Position numbers and translations under genes: made by a program. This document shows, in pieces, positions 1 to 8,897 of a stretch of 64,000 bases of DNA. This stretch comes from Zooshikella sp050749885 (GTDB lineage: Bacteria > Pseudomonadota > Gammaproteobacteria > Pseudomonadales > Zooshikellaceae), in NCBI RefSeq assembly GCF_050749885.1, contig NZ_JBOIUB010000006.1:186001-250000 (forward strand), given 5' to 3'. How positions within the stretch are numbered: the first letter of the stretch is position 1; every line of letters begins with the position of its first letter. Below the pieces are notes generated by a model. The model did not search any database and was not told the DNA's origin. It saw only the letters and a program-made list of their open reading frames with translations.

Positions 1-922
1 AGACAAAGAACGTACTGTGCAGATCGCCCGTGAAATTGGCTATCCTGTTATTGTTAAAGCCTCGGGTGGTGGTGGTGGCCGTGGTATGCGCGTGGTCCAC
101 AGTGAAGCCCACTTACTGAATGCTGTCAGTGTGACTCAGTCTGAAGCACTGGCTGCTTTTGGCAATGGCATGGTGTACTTAGAAAAGTACTTAGAAAGAC
201 CACGCCATGTTGAAATCCAGGTATTAGCCGATGGCCAAGGCAACGCTATACATCTGGGAGATAGAGACTGCTCACTACAGCGACGCCATCAAAAAGTAAT
301 TGAGGAAGCTCCAGCGCCAGGTATTCCTGACGATTTACGTAACGATATTGCTATGCGCTGTGTAAAAGCCTGTGTTGATATTGGCTATCGTGGTGCAGGC
401 ACCTTTGAGTTTCTCTACCAGGATGGAAGCTTCTACTTTATTGAAATGAATACGCGAGTTCAGGTAGAGCATCCCGTTTCAGAGATTGTCACTGGCGTTG
501 ATATTGTTAAAGAACAGCTCAAAATCGCCAGTGGAGAGCCTCTATCCTTTCGTCAGGAGGATATCACCATTAGTGGCCATGCTATTGAATGTCGCATTAA
601 TGCTGAAGATCCAAAAACATTTATGCCTTCACCAGGTCCCGTGAAGCATTTTCATGCACCTGGCGGCTATGGAATTCGGGTTGATTCACATCTTTACACT
701 GGTTACACGGTACCCCCTTATTACGACTCACTGATTGCCAAGCTTATTGCTTATGGTGGAGATCGTGAAGAAGCCATCAAGAGAATGCGAAATGCATTAG
801 ATGAACTGGTGGTTCATGGCATACGTACCAACACCCCCTTACATATGGAGCTATTGCGCGATAGCAACTTTGCTGCTGGTGGTGTCAATATTCACTACCT
901 TGAGCAAAAGCTATCCCGTTAA
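1..922 (+). CDS. accC: Acetyl-CoA carboxylase, biotin carboxylase subunit (3' part)
   Basis: The window opens inside this gene, so the N-terminal third or so is missing. The reading frame is open from base 2 (DKERTVQIAREIGYPV), and the GTG at 17 is an internal codon rather than a start. AccC carboxylates the biotin of AccB using ATP and bicarbonate, the first half-reaction of malonyl-CoA synthesis. What remains is the ATP-grasp core with the glycine-rich loop (KASGGGGGRGMR), the catalytic stretch EMNTRVQVEHPVSE, and the C-terminal biotin carboxylase domain (GHAIECRINAEDP). Being followed by prmA is the usual gammaproteobacterial order. Identity is secure; only the 5' end is unseen. Confidence 0.97.
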   Translation, partial: DKERTVQIAREIGYPVIVKASGGGGGRGMRVVHSEAHLLNAVSVTQSEALAAFGNGMVYLEKYLERPRHVEIQVLADGQGNAIHLGDRDCSLQRRHQKVIEEAPAPGIPDDLRNDIAMRCVKACVDIGYRGAGTFEFLYQDGSFYFIEMNTRVQVEHPVSEIVTGVDIVKEQLKIASGEPLSFRQEDITISGHAIECRINAEDPKTFMPSPGPVKHFHAPGGYGIRVDSHLYTGYTVPPYYDSLIAKLIAYGGDREEAIKRMRNALDELVVHGIRTNTPLHMELLRDSNFAAGGVNIHYLEQKLSR

Positions 923-930
923 ATGGATAA

Positions 931-995
931 ATCTACCCCCTCAACACAAAGAAAAGGGTAGATAGTTAAAACTGGAATGGCAGGCTATCAGCCTG
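931..995 (+). terminator. Two short hairpins after accC, possible weak terminator
   Basis: An 8-bp inverted repeat (931-938 with 956-963, ATCTACCC/GGGTAGAT) is followed by a 5-bp one (981-985 with 991-995, CAGGC/GCCTG) leading into a T/C-rich run, TTGTTCCTTCCTCTTTA. Neither has a classical T tract. They may reduce readthrough from acc into prmA. The function is inferred from position only. Confidence 0.35.
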
Positions 996-1070
996 TTGTT
1001 CCTTCCTCTTTACTTACCATAAAATTATCCTTACCCTGCCCGGCAAAATCACAAATTAAAGGTTGCTCGT

Positions 1071-1961
1071 ATGTCTTGGGTTCAAATAAAGCTAGAAGTT
1101 AACCCGAAAATGGTTGACGAACTTGAAGACCAATTACTGGCACTTGGTGCTTGTTCAGTCACTTATGAAGATGCCCATGACCAACCTGTGTATGAGCCTG
1201 AACTAGGCACTACGCCTTTATGGGAAAAAACAGTTCTTATTGGTCTTTTTACAGCAAATACGCCAATGGAACTCGTAACAGCTAGTTTAGAAAATTTCTT
1301 TTCTCCTGAACCCATGCCCCAACACCGAGTAGAAATTGTTGAAGATAAGGATTGGGAAAGAGAATGGATGGGACAATATCACCCCATGCAGTTTGGTCAG
1401 CGTTTATGGATTTGTCCCAGTTGGCTAGAGCCTCCACAACCAGATGCCGTCAATCTCCGGCTTGATCCAGGTCTCGCATTTGGTACGGGGACACACCCAA
1501 CAACAGCAATGTGCTTATCCTGGTTAGACTCACAAAACCTTAGCCAGTTAGATGTCATCGATTATGGCTGTGGCTCCGGAATTTTAGCTATCGCATCATT
1601 ATTGCTTGGAGCAAAGCAAGCCATTGCAGTTGATAATGATCCACAGGCATTGCAAGCCACGGCAGATAACGCTCAACGTAATAATATCAACCCTGAGCAG
1701 CTACACATTTATCTTCCAAATGACTTTCCTAATACGACAACCGATGTATTAGTGGCTAATATTTTAGCAAAACCATTAATTGATTTGGCACCAAAACTTG
1801 CACCACTTGTCAAAACCAATGGTTTAATTGCGTTATCTGGTATTTTAATGGAACAAGCGGATCAAGTTATTGCAGCCTATGCGCCTTGGTTTACGCTGGA
1901 GTATTTCAAAACCCAGGAAGGTTGGGTTTGTCTGGCTGGACGAAAAGCTGCCACACGTTAA
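1071..1961 (+). CDS. prmA: Ribosomal protein L11 methyltransferase PrmA
   Basis: PrmA trimethylates ribosomal protein L11 using S-adenosylmethionine. The 296-residue product has the family's usual length (293 in E. coli). The N-terminal substrate-recognition domain begins MSWVQIKLEVNP. The Rossmann methyltransferase domain follows, with LAFGTGTHPTTAMCL, the SAM-binding motif DYGCGSGILAIASL, the acidic residues of IAVDNDPQAL, and the catalytic-region motif VANILAKPL. The ATG at 1071 is preceded by AAAGG about 8 bases upstream. It lies between accC and the zinc-ribbon/dusB/fis genes, the standard neighbourhood. Confidence 0.96.
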   Translation: MSWVQIKLEVNPKMVDELEDQLLALGACSVTYEDAHDQPVYEPELGTTPLWEKTVLIGLFTANTPMELVTASLENFFSPEPMPQHRVEIVEDKDWEREWMGQYHPMQFGQRLWICPSWLEPPQPDAVNLRLDPGLAFGTGTHPTTAMCLSWLDSQNLSQLDVIDYGCGSGILAIASLLLGAKQAIAVDNDPQALQATADNAQRNNINPEQLHIYLPNDFPNTTTDVLVANILAKPLIDLAPKLAPLVKTNGLIALSGILMEQADQVIAAYAPWFTLEYFKTQEGWVCLAGRKAATR

Positions 1962-2117
1962 TAGGTATAATCTTGTTAGACTGTTAAATAAGCAGGTTCC
2001 ACAGAGCTTTAAAAACATCTAACTTAAAGTATACCGTGGCTGAATTATATTTTTTTACTCCTTTAAGCAAGACATTTTTTAAATTTCGACGATCTGTGGT
2101 TAGGGCTACATGCATCT

Positions 2118-3830
2118 ATGGTGAGTACTTGGGTAACCCGCTGTCCCCAGTGCGGAACCTCTTTCCGCCTTACAAAAAGTCAACTGAATGCTGCGAATGG
2201 CTCAGTACGCTGCGGCTCTTGCATGCATGTATTTTTAGCCACTAACTACCTTATTCCAGACAATCAGACGACACTTGCAGGGTATTCAGAAAAGTCTTCC
2301 GCTCCTAATACTCGATTTGATCAGGGCTTACAACGCGCCTTTGATGTTGAAGATGATTTATTAGAGTTGGAAGAACCTGCAACTGAACAAACTGGAGAGG
2401 CTTCTCCTCCTGATACCCCTACTTCACCAACCTTAGGTGAAGACTCATTCCATGAAGTAGATGAGTCTTGGGCCCTTGCTTTATTAGCTGAATTGGAGCA
2501 AGAAGAAGAGCTAGAAGAAGCGCGTGTTAAAAAGTCTCAAGAAAAAAATAATACTCGCCCTTCGTTCTCACCTAAACAAATAGTACAACCCGCTGATGCG
2601 ACGAATAATGATTCACCACAAGCATCGGCTATTACATCAACAGCTAAATTTCAGTCGTCTTTTCAGCCAACCCAGCAAGAAGATCAAAGCGAAAAAATAT
2701 CGCCTAAGCCAGTGTTAGCCTCTAGCACAGAACTAACAACTGAAACTAAGCCTGAAACAGTTAAGCCTTTACCAGCATCATCAACCAGTGAAGGACAAAA
2801 GCAAGCAGAGGCTGAGCCTAGCAACCCTCAAATATCATCTATCTCAGCAGATACAATTTCTACAACAACAGCGACGAGTGAAGCTCCAGCAAATATAGCC
2901 AATCCCAAACCAAACTCAGCCGAAGTACTTAATGTACCTGATACAAGGCAACAGGAGCAGGTTGACTCAGACGCCAGTACTACTCAACCTGAAGATCAAA
3001 CAGCTTCTGCTCCAACGATTAAATGGGTTAACACCTTCAGCAAAACACTCTCTCCCCAGGCTGAGAGCAAACCTGATGATACTGAGTACACTAGCACTCA
3101 ACCCATTACATCATTACCTACTGCTGAGCCAAAAGAGAAAGCTGAACACTCTACAGAACAACAACCAGCAAAACCTAAACATGGCAAGCCAGTAAAACGT
3201 CCAAAGACATTATTGCCCGAGGAAGAAGACGAGCCTGTTATTGAGGATATTGAGCAACCTACAGCGACAGAAACAGACGCAGAAAACTCTTTTCTACTGA
3301 ATGAACTAGCATCAGATCCTTTAGAACTTGTACTGCCTGAAAAGCGTAACTGGTGGAAGATCTCAGCCTGGACCATTGCGAATTTAATTTTGGTTGCAGG
3401 ACTTATCGTGCAGTATGGCTGGTTTAAATTTGATACGCTGGCACAGGATGAAAGCTACCGACCTTATTATGCTAAAGCCTGCCAATATGTGGGATGTCAG
3501 CTACCCACTCGAATAGATATTAATAAAATTAAAGGTAACGAGCTTTTAGTTAGAAGCCACCCACGTTACCCAAATGCATTATTAATTGACGCTATCATTT
3601 TCAATCAGGCAAACTTTGCCCAGCCTTTCCCCACAATTAAGCTCACCTTCTCTGATATTAATGACAATGTCATCGCATCTCGAGGGTTTAAACCTGTAGA
3701 CTATCTTGCAGGAGAGTTAGCTGGGTCAAAAGAAATGCCCGCACGTGTGCCTATTCACTTATCTTTTGAAATTGTGGACCCAGGTCCTAATGCTGTTAAC
3801 TACCATATGACGTTTTTACAGCGTAAATAA
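2118..3830 (+). CDS. Zinc-ribbon (MJ0042) and DUF3426 membrane protein
   Basis: This 570-residue protein sits in the conserved slot between prmA and dusB. The N-terminus carries an MJ0042-type zinc ribbon with CxxC pairs at residues 9/12 and 32/35 (RCPQCGTSF and RCGSCMHVF). A long linker of roughly 350 residues rich in S, T, E, P, Q and K follows, with no recognisable fold. A single transmembrane segment lies near residues 415-436 (ISAWTIANLILVAGLIVQYG), followed by a C-terminal DUF3426 domain of about 130 residues. The likely topology is a cytoplasmic zinc ribbon with a periplasmic DUF3426. Biochemical function is unknown for the family. A GTG at 2121 is an alternative start with the same consequence. 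Confidence 0.85.
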   Translation: MVSTWVTRCPQCGTSFRLTKSQLNAANGSVRCGSCMHVFLATNYLIPDNQTTLAGYSEKSSAPNTRFDQGLQRAFDVEDDLLELEEPATEQTGEASPPDTPTSPTLGEDSFHEVDESWALALLAELEQEEELEEARVKKSQEKNNTRPSFSPKQIVQPADATNNDSPQASAITSTAKFQSSFQPTQQEDQSEKISPKPVLASSTELTTETKPETVKPLPASSTSEGQKQAEAEPSNPQISSISADTISTTTATSEAPANIANPKPNSAEVLNVPDTRQQEQVDSDASTTQPEDQTASAPTIKWVNTFSKTLSPQAESKPDDTEYTSTQPITSLPTAEPKEKAEHSTEQQPAKPKHGKPVKRPKTLLPEEEDEPVIEDIEQPTATETDAENSFLLNELASDPLELVLPEKRNWWKISAWTIANLILVAGLIVQYGWFKFDTLAQDESYRPYYAKACQYVGCQLPTRIDINKIKGNELLVRSHPRYPNALLIDAIIFNQANFAQPFPTIKLTFSDINDNVIASRGFKPVDYLAGELAGSKEMPARVPIHLSFEIVDPGPNAVNYHMTFLQRK

Positions 3831-4079
3831 CCCTGAATTCTCTTGATATTAATCCATATCAATAAGTCCAGGCTGTTGCACAAGTGCTCTCAATTTAACC
3901 AGTTTTTTAGTGAATTTTGCTTTATAAGAAAAACACAACAGAGTATGATAGCGACCCCCCACGTTATCGGTGGTATCCTGAACAGCAACTGTAGTTGTCG
4001 AAACTTTAACCAAATCTAGTTTCTCGACCATGTGAAGTGTATTCACCAGTTTCACCCATTGTTGAGATTGGTAAGGCCC

Positions 4080-5069
4080 GTGTTTCAAATTGGTTCTTAT
4101 AAAATATCCGTACCTGTTATTCTTGCCCCAATGGCAGGAGTAACTGATCGACCCTTTCGCCAATTATGCAAGCAATTAGGGGCAGGGCTTGTCGTCTCTG
4201 AAATGGTGACAGCTAACACACAACTATGGAACAGTCGAAAATCCAGGCTACGACTTGATCATCAAGGGGAAGCTGAACCCCGAGCAGTTCAAATTGCCGG
4301 AGGTGATCCTGAAATGATGGCTAACGCAGCCCGACTTAATCAGGATACCGGTGCTCAAATCATTGATATCAACATGGGGTGTCCAGCCAAAAAAGTCTGT
4401 AATAAAGCGGCCGGATCAGCATTACTAAAGGATGAAGTATTAGTTCGCGATATTCTTACTGCTGTCGTCAAGTCAGTTGATGTGCCTGTTACATTAAAAA
4501 TTCGAACTGGCTGGAGTCCAGAGCATCGTAATGGGGTAACAATTGCCAAAATCGCTGAAGATTGTGGAGTTCAAGCTTTGGCCATTCATGGTCGAACAAA
4601 AGCTTGTGGCTACAAAGGTGAAGCAGAATACGATACCATCGCGACCATCAAACAGTCTGTAAGTATTCCTGTGTTTGCCAACGGTGACATTTGCTCACCG
4701 GAAAAAGCAAAAGCCGTACTAGAGTATACCGGAGCTGATGCAGTAATGATTGGTCGTGCAGCTCAAGGACGACCCTGGATTTTCCAGGAAATTTCTCATT
4801 ACCTGCAAACAGGCTCACTCTTAGCACCGCCGAGTCTACATGACGTTGCAGCAATATTGCTTAATCATCTGAACCACCTATATACGTTCTATGGCGACTA
4901 TATGGGCATACGTATTGCACGCAAGCATGTAGGTTGGTATCTGAGGGCGCATGCAAGTGGCAATAAGTTCCGCCAGCATTTTAACCAGCTGGAAACCACA
5001 GCCGCTCAGCGCGCAAGCGTTCAGGAGTACTTTGAACGTTTACTTAATGGAGAGGACATTGCGGCATGA
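4080..5069 (+). CDS. dusB: tRNA-dihydrouridine synthase DusB
   Basis: DusB reduces specific uridines in the tRNA D-loop to dihydrouridine, using FMN and NADPH. The TIM-barrel signature APMAGVTDRPFRQLC lies near the N-terminus. The catalytic cysteine motif is NMGCPAKKVCNKAAGSALL, and the FMN-binding region reads VFANGDICSPEKA then GADAVMIGRAAQGRPW. An open frame extends back to a GTG at 4032, but family members begin close to FQIGxY. I therefore prefer the GTG at 4080, giving 329 residues against about 321 in E. coli. The start remains uncertain because no strong ribosome-binding site precedes either codon. The stop overlaps the fis start by 4 bases, so the two are translationally coupled. Confidence 0.94.
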   Translation: MFQIGSYKISVPVILAPMAGVTDRPFRQLCKQLGAGLVVSEMVTANTQLWNSRKSRLRLDHQGEAEPRAVQIAGGDPEMMANAARLNQDTGAQIIDINMGCPAKKVCNKAAGSALLKDEVLVRDILTAVVKSVDVPVTLKIRTGWSPEHRNGVTIAKIAEDCGVQALAIHGRTKACGYKGEAEYDTIATIKQSVSIPVFANGDICSPEKAKAVLEYTGADAVMIGRAAQGRPWIFQEISHYLQTGSLLAPPSLHDVAAILLNHLNHLYTFYGDYMGIRIARKHVGWYLRAHASGNKFRQHFNQLETTAAQRASVQEYFERLLNGEDIAA

Positions 5070-5386
5070 CTGCATCTGAAATTATAATGAAAGAACACAA
5101 TTCCGCGACTGATAACACGCTTCTGCGCCAGCATTTAACCAGTCCGGTTGAGCAACAGTCGCAGACACTGCGGGATAGCGTGGAAAAATCCCTGGCTAAT
5201 TATTTTTCCCATCTGGACGGCCAGGACGTAACTGATGTATATCAGATGGTGTTATCAGAAGTTGAAGCACCGCTACTGGAAGTGGTCATGGCCCACGTAA
5301 AAGGTAACCAAACCAAAGCATCTGCTATTTTGGGTCTAAACCGAGGGACACTTCGTAAAAAGTTAAAACAGTATGGACTGCTGTGA
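5066..5386 (+). CDS. fis: DNA-binding protein Fis
   Basis: Fis is a nucleoid-associated DNA-bending protein that acts on rRNA promoters, recombination and many growth-phase genes. The product is 106 residues (98 in E. coli). The conserved core is SLANYFSHLDGQDVTDVY, then VLSEVEAPLLEVVM, and the C-terminal helix-turn-helix ends NRGTLRKKLKQYGLL, nearly identical to E. coli. The ATG at 5066 overlaps the dusB TGA in an ATGA arrangement, the usual dusB-fis operon. A strong intrinsic terminator follows directly. Confidence 0.97.
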   Translation: MTASEIIMKEHNSATDNTLLRQHLTSPVEQQSQTLRDSVEKSLANYFSHLDGQDVTDVYQMVLSEVEAPLLEVVMAHVKGNQTKASAILGLNRGTLRKKLKQYGLL

Positions 5387-5400
5387 TAACAGCTAACGAC

Positions 5401-5432
5401 AAAAGGCGGATAACAATCCGCCTTTTTTGTTT
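5401..5432 (+). terminator. Intrinsic terminator of the dusB-fis operon
   Basis: A 10-bp stem (5401-5410 AAAAGGCGGA with 5417-5426 TCCGCCTTTT) has a 6-base loop. The T-rich run TTTTTTG formed by the end of the stem and the bases after it completes a textbook Rho-independent terminator, 14 bases after the fis stop. Confidence 0.9.
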
Positions 5433-5583
5433 CCGTAAATAATATTAAGAAGCAGCCAGTATTATGCACCCTCATTCAACAGTTTGGTTTATCTAACGTC
5501 CATCAGCGTTTAATAAATAGCCTAAGCTTGCTGAATGAATTCATTTGTGGTCATTGATTGAAAACCAATTTAGGGCGCTTGCT

Positions 5584-7191
5584 ATGGCAAATAATCTCCA
5601 ATCCAAGCCAGTTCAGTGTGCACTGATTAGTGTATCGGATAAAACAGGTATCGTAGAGTTTGCTCAACAACTTCAACAGCGAGGTGTTCACATCCTATCA
5701 ACAGGAGGCACTTTTCGCTTGTTGCAAGAACAGGGGATTCAAGTTCAGGAAGTGGCTGATTACACTGGATTTCCAGAAATAATGAATGGCCGGGTTAAAA
5801 CATTACATCCCAAAATACATGGTGGTATTCTCGCTCGCCGTGGTGTTGATGATGAAACCATGAACCAACATGCTATAACCGCCATCGACTTAGTGGTTGT
5901 CAACCTGTATCCCTTCCAGAAAACGATTGCCCAGCCAGATTGTGACTATCAAACAGCCATTGAAAACATTGATATTGGTGGCCCAACAATGGTGCGTGCA
6001 GCGGCCAAAAATCATCAAGATGTCACGGTAGTTGTCAACCCAGAGGCTTATTCATCTATTATTGAAGCCTTGGATGATCAGCAAGGCATTCCATATACAA
6101 TGCGCCAAACGCTGGCTTTACACGCATTTCAACACACATCGACCTATGACCAGGCTATAGCAAACTATTTAAGTGATGCCATAACAACGCCTAATAAAAC
6201 ACAACAAATTAGTGATAAATTTCCTGACAGTTTGAGTATAACTTTTTCAAAAAACTTTGACTTACGTTATGGAGAAAACCCTCATCAAAAAGCCGCTTTT
6301 TATAAAGAAGTAAGCAACTGTAGTACAACACCTGAACCATCACTGGCAACAGCTTCACAGCTTCAAGGTAAGGCACTTTCCTATAATAATATTGCAGATG
6401 CGGATGCCGCTCTCGCTTGTGTAAAAGGCTTTCAGGAGCCTGCATGCGTCATTGTCAAACATGCTAATCCTTGTGGGGTGGCTATTGCGGATACATTGTT
6501 GAATGCTTATCAGCGTGCTTATGCCACTGACCCAACCTCTGCATTTGGTGGCATCATCGCCTTCAACCACGAAGTAGATCAGAATGTCATTGATGCTATT
6601 CTGGCTCAACAGTTTGTCGAAGTTATTATTGCGCCTTCATTTACCCAGACAGCAACAGAAGCTTTAAGTAAAAAACCAAATATTCGTGCCCTCAGTTGTG
6701 GTATGTGGTCCTCTACCCCTTCTCCCTACTTGCATTATCAGCGTGTTGAAGGTGGTCTTTTGGTACAAGATGCCGATCTTAGTGTGATAGCACAACCCAG
6801 CATAACCTGCGTAACTGACCGCCAACCAACCCCACAAGAAATGCAAGACCTGCTCTTTGCATGGCAAGTGGTGAAATATGTGAAATCTAATGCCATCGTT
6901 TATGTTCAAGACCAGCAAACGATTGGTATTGGTGCAGGACAAATGAGCCGTGTCTACAGTGCTAAAATTGCAGGCATCAAAGCGGCTGATGAAAACCTTG
7001 TAGTAACAGGCTCTGTTATGGCTTCAGATGCATTCTTTCCATTTAGAGATGGTATTGATGCAGCCGCTGCTGCTGGAATCACAGCGGTTATCCAACCTGG
7101 AGGTTCTATGCGTGATGCAGAAGTGATCGCTGCAGCCAATGAGGCAGGTATTGCCATGGTATTTACAGGTATCAGACATTTTCGTCACTGA
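5584..7191 (+). CDS. purH: Bifunctional AICAR transformylase/IMP cyclohydrolase PurH
   Basis: PurH catalyses the last two steps of de novo IMP synthesis: formyl transfer to AICAR, then ring closure. The 535-residue product (E. coli 529) has the N-terminal IMP cyclohydrolase/MGS-like domain (ALISVSDKTGIVEFA, ILSTGGTFRLL, GRVKTLHPKIHGGIL). The transformylase domain follows, with DLRYGENPHQKAAFY, the catalytic KHANPCGVAIA, SAFGGIIAFN and the C-terminal GMRDAEVIAAANEAGIAMVFTG-type stretch. The frame opens upstream at a TTG (5545), but the ATG at 5584 gives the family N-terminus. purD follows after a 53-base gap on the same strand. Confidence 0.97.
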   Translation: MANNLQSKPVQCALISVSDKTGIVEFAQQLQQRGVHILSTGGTFRLLQEQGIQVQEVADYTGFPEIMNGRVKTLHPKIHGGILARRGVDDETMNQHAITAIDLVVVNLYPFQKTIAQPDCDYQTAIENIDIGGPTMVRAAAKNHQDVTVVVNPEAYSSIIEALDDQQGIPYTMRQTLALHAFQHTSTYDQAIANYLSDAITTPNKTQQISDKFPDSLSITFSKNFDLRYGENPHQKAAFYKEVSNCSTTPEPSLATASQLQGKALSYNNIADADAALACVKGFQEPACVIVKHANPCGVAIADTLLNAYQRAYATDPTSAFGGIIAFNHEVDQNVIDAILAQQFVEVIIAPSFTQTATEALSKKPNIRALSCGMWSSTPSPYLHYQRVEGGLLVQDADLSVIAQPSITCVTDRQPTPQEMQDLLFAWQVVKYVKSNAIVYVQDQQTIGIGAGQMSRVYSAKIAGIKAADENLVVTGSVMASDAFFPFRDGIDAAAAAGITAVIQPGGSMRDAEVIAAANEAGIAMVFTGIRHFRH

Positions 7192-7244
7192 CACTAACGC
7201 ACACCAAAATAGAGTAACCAACGAACCATAAAAGGGCCGGTTTA

Positions 7245-8543
7245 ATGAAAGTTTTAATTGTTGGAAACGGTGGTCGCGAACACGCCTTGGCCTGGAAAGT
7301 AGCACAGTCTAGCCACATTAGTCAGGTTTTCGTTGCTCCAGGCAATGCAGGAACCCATTTAGAATCAAAAACCAAGAATATCCCGCTTGATCCTTTAGAT
7401 ATAAATGGCTTGGTATCGTTTGCAGAAACTGAAGCCATTGACCTGACCATTGTTGGACCAGAAGCGCCTTTAGTCGCAGGTATTGTTGATGCTTTCCAGG
7501 CTGCTAGTTTAAAGTGTTTTGGTCCAGTCCAAGCAGCAGCACAGCTTGAAGGTTCAAAAACATTTGCGAAAGATTTTTTAGCACGCCATAAAATCCCCAC
7601 CGCCCATTACCAGAGTTTTTCAGACATTCCACCTGCGATTAACTACATAAAGCAGCATGGTGCACCTATCGTTGTAAAAGCGGATGGCCTTGCTGCAGGG
7701 AAAGGTGTTGTTTTAGCCGAAACCGAAACTGAAGCCATTGCTGCAGTGGAAGATATGCTGGCAGGAAATGTATTTGGTGATGCAGGTCATCGCGTTGTTA
7801 TAGAAGAGTTTTTAACAGGAGAGGAAGCCAGCTTCATCGTGATGGTTGATGGTGAACATATTTTACCTATGGCCACCTCTCAGGATCATAAAGCCCGTGA
7901 TAATGGTGATAAAGGTCCTAATACTGGCGGCATGGGTGCCTACTCTCCAGCACCAGTAGTCACCCCCTCTATCTATCAACGTATTATGGATGAAGTCATG
8001 CTGCCCACTGTGGCAGGCATGAAAGCAGAGGGGATACCCTACACAGGCTTCTTGTATGCTGGAGTTATGATAACTGCTGATGGTACTCCAAAAGTGCTTG
8101 AGTTTAATTGCCGTTTTGGTGATCCAGAAACTCAGCCTATTATGATGCGTTTACAGTCTGATTTAGCACAACTTTGTCTGAAAGCACTCAGTAGTGAACT
8201 CAACACCTGTAGTATTGAGTGGGACCCACGCGCGGCAATAGGTGTCGTGCTCAGCGCTGGAGGCTATCCTCTTGAATACCGTAAAGGCGATATCATTTCT
8301 GGGTTAGAGACACCAGCGCTACACTCCAGTACGGATGTAAAAGTGTTTCATGCTGGCACCAAGACAAAAAACCAGTCTGTCGTAACTAACGGTGGTCGTG
8401 TGCTATGTGTAACAGCCTTAGGTGATACTGTCACTGCCGCACAGTCAGCAGCCTATATTGCTGTTAACCATATTCACTGGTCTGATATTTATTATCGAAC
8501 AGATATAGGACATCGTGCTATCTCAAGGGAAAAGAACGACTAA
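7245..8543 (+). CDS. purD: Phosphoribosylamine-glycine ligase PurD
   Basis: PurD (GAR synthetase) joins glycine to phosphoribosylamine with ATP, the second step of purine synthesis. The 432-residue protein begins MKVLIVGNGGREHALAWK, the family signature. It continues with the ATP-grasp domain (VVKADGLAAGKGVVLA, EEFLTGEEASFIVM, DHKARDNGDKGPNTGGMGA) and the conserved LEFNCRFGDPETQPIM near residue 290. It is co-directional with purH and probably co-transcribed. Confidence 0.97.
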   Translation: MKVLIVGNGGREHALAWKVAQSSHISQVFVAPGNAGTHLESKTKNIPLDPLDINGLVSFAETEAIDLTIVGPEAPLVAGIVDAFQAASLKCFGPVQAAAQLEGSKTFAKDFLARHKIPTAHYQSFSDIPPAINYIKQHGAPIVVKADGLAAGKGVVLAETETEAIAAVEDMLAGNVFGDAGHRVVIEEFLTGEEASFIVMVDGEHILPMATSQDHKARDNGDKGPNTGGMGAYSPAPVVTPSIYQRIMDEVMLPTVAGMKAEGIPYTGFLYAGVMITADGTPKVLEFNCRFGDPETQPIMMRLQSDLAQLCLKALSSELNTCSIEWDPRAAIGVVLSAGGYPLEYRKGDIISGLETPALHSSTDVKVFHAGTKTKNQSVVTNGGRVLCVTALGDTVTAAQSAAYIAVNHIHWSDIYYRTDIGHRAISREKND

Positions 8544-8897
8544 TCACAAGGAATAACACTAAAGTGCTCGAAAAATTGGTTATTAGAAGTAGTGCTTAGA
8601 AAAAAGTACTATAATAACGAGCCTAATAAAAACCAGCACCCTGCTAATTCTCTAGTGGGTTGCTGGTGCTGGTCATTAAAGCTGGTAAAGATAATTAAAA
8701 CAGTTTTACTTAACACAATAAGAATAAAGCAATTCACTGTTAATAAATGCAGACATTACACTACAGCTTAAGTAGTCAAGATACGCTAGGATAAATACAA
8801 TCTATCACCAAGAAAGGTGCGCTGATCAAGGTCCCCATTATTAACAGTGCATAACAATTGGTTATAATGATGTCTTCACGTTGAAGGGATATCTCTT
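8544..8897. other. Intergenic region between purD and retS
   Basis: This 354-base gap has no plausible gene. It contains a 9-bp inverted repeat (8632-8640 with 8665-8673, ACCAGCACC/GGTGCTGGT). Read on the minus strand this runs into TTTTTATT, so it resembles a terminator facing left. A promoter for the next gene lies at its right end. Confidence 0.6.
8841..8868 (+). promoter_or_regulatory. Sigma-70 promoter for retS
   Basis: The -35 box is TTAACA (8841-8846, five of six matches to consensus), the spacer is 16 bases, and the -10 box is a perfect TATAAT (8863-8868). The gene starts 29 bases beyond the -10 box. It is the best-matching promoter I found in the window. Confidence 0.7.

Noticed and set aside
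3849..4163. A 104-codon minus-strand open frame between the DUF3426 gene and dusB
   Set aside because: Its first 28 codons or so are antisense to the conserved dusB start, the product has no recognisable features, and it has no ribosome-binding site. Treated as a chance frame.
5433..5583. A PurR-type operator upstream of purH
   Set aside because: No palindrome resembling ACGCAAACGTTTGCGT is present in this interval.
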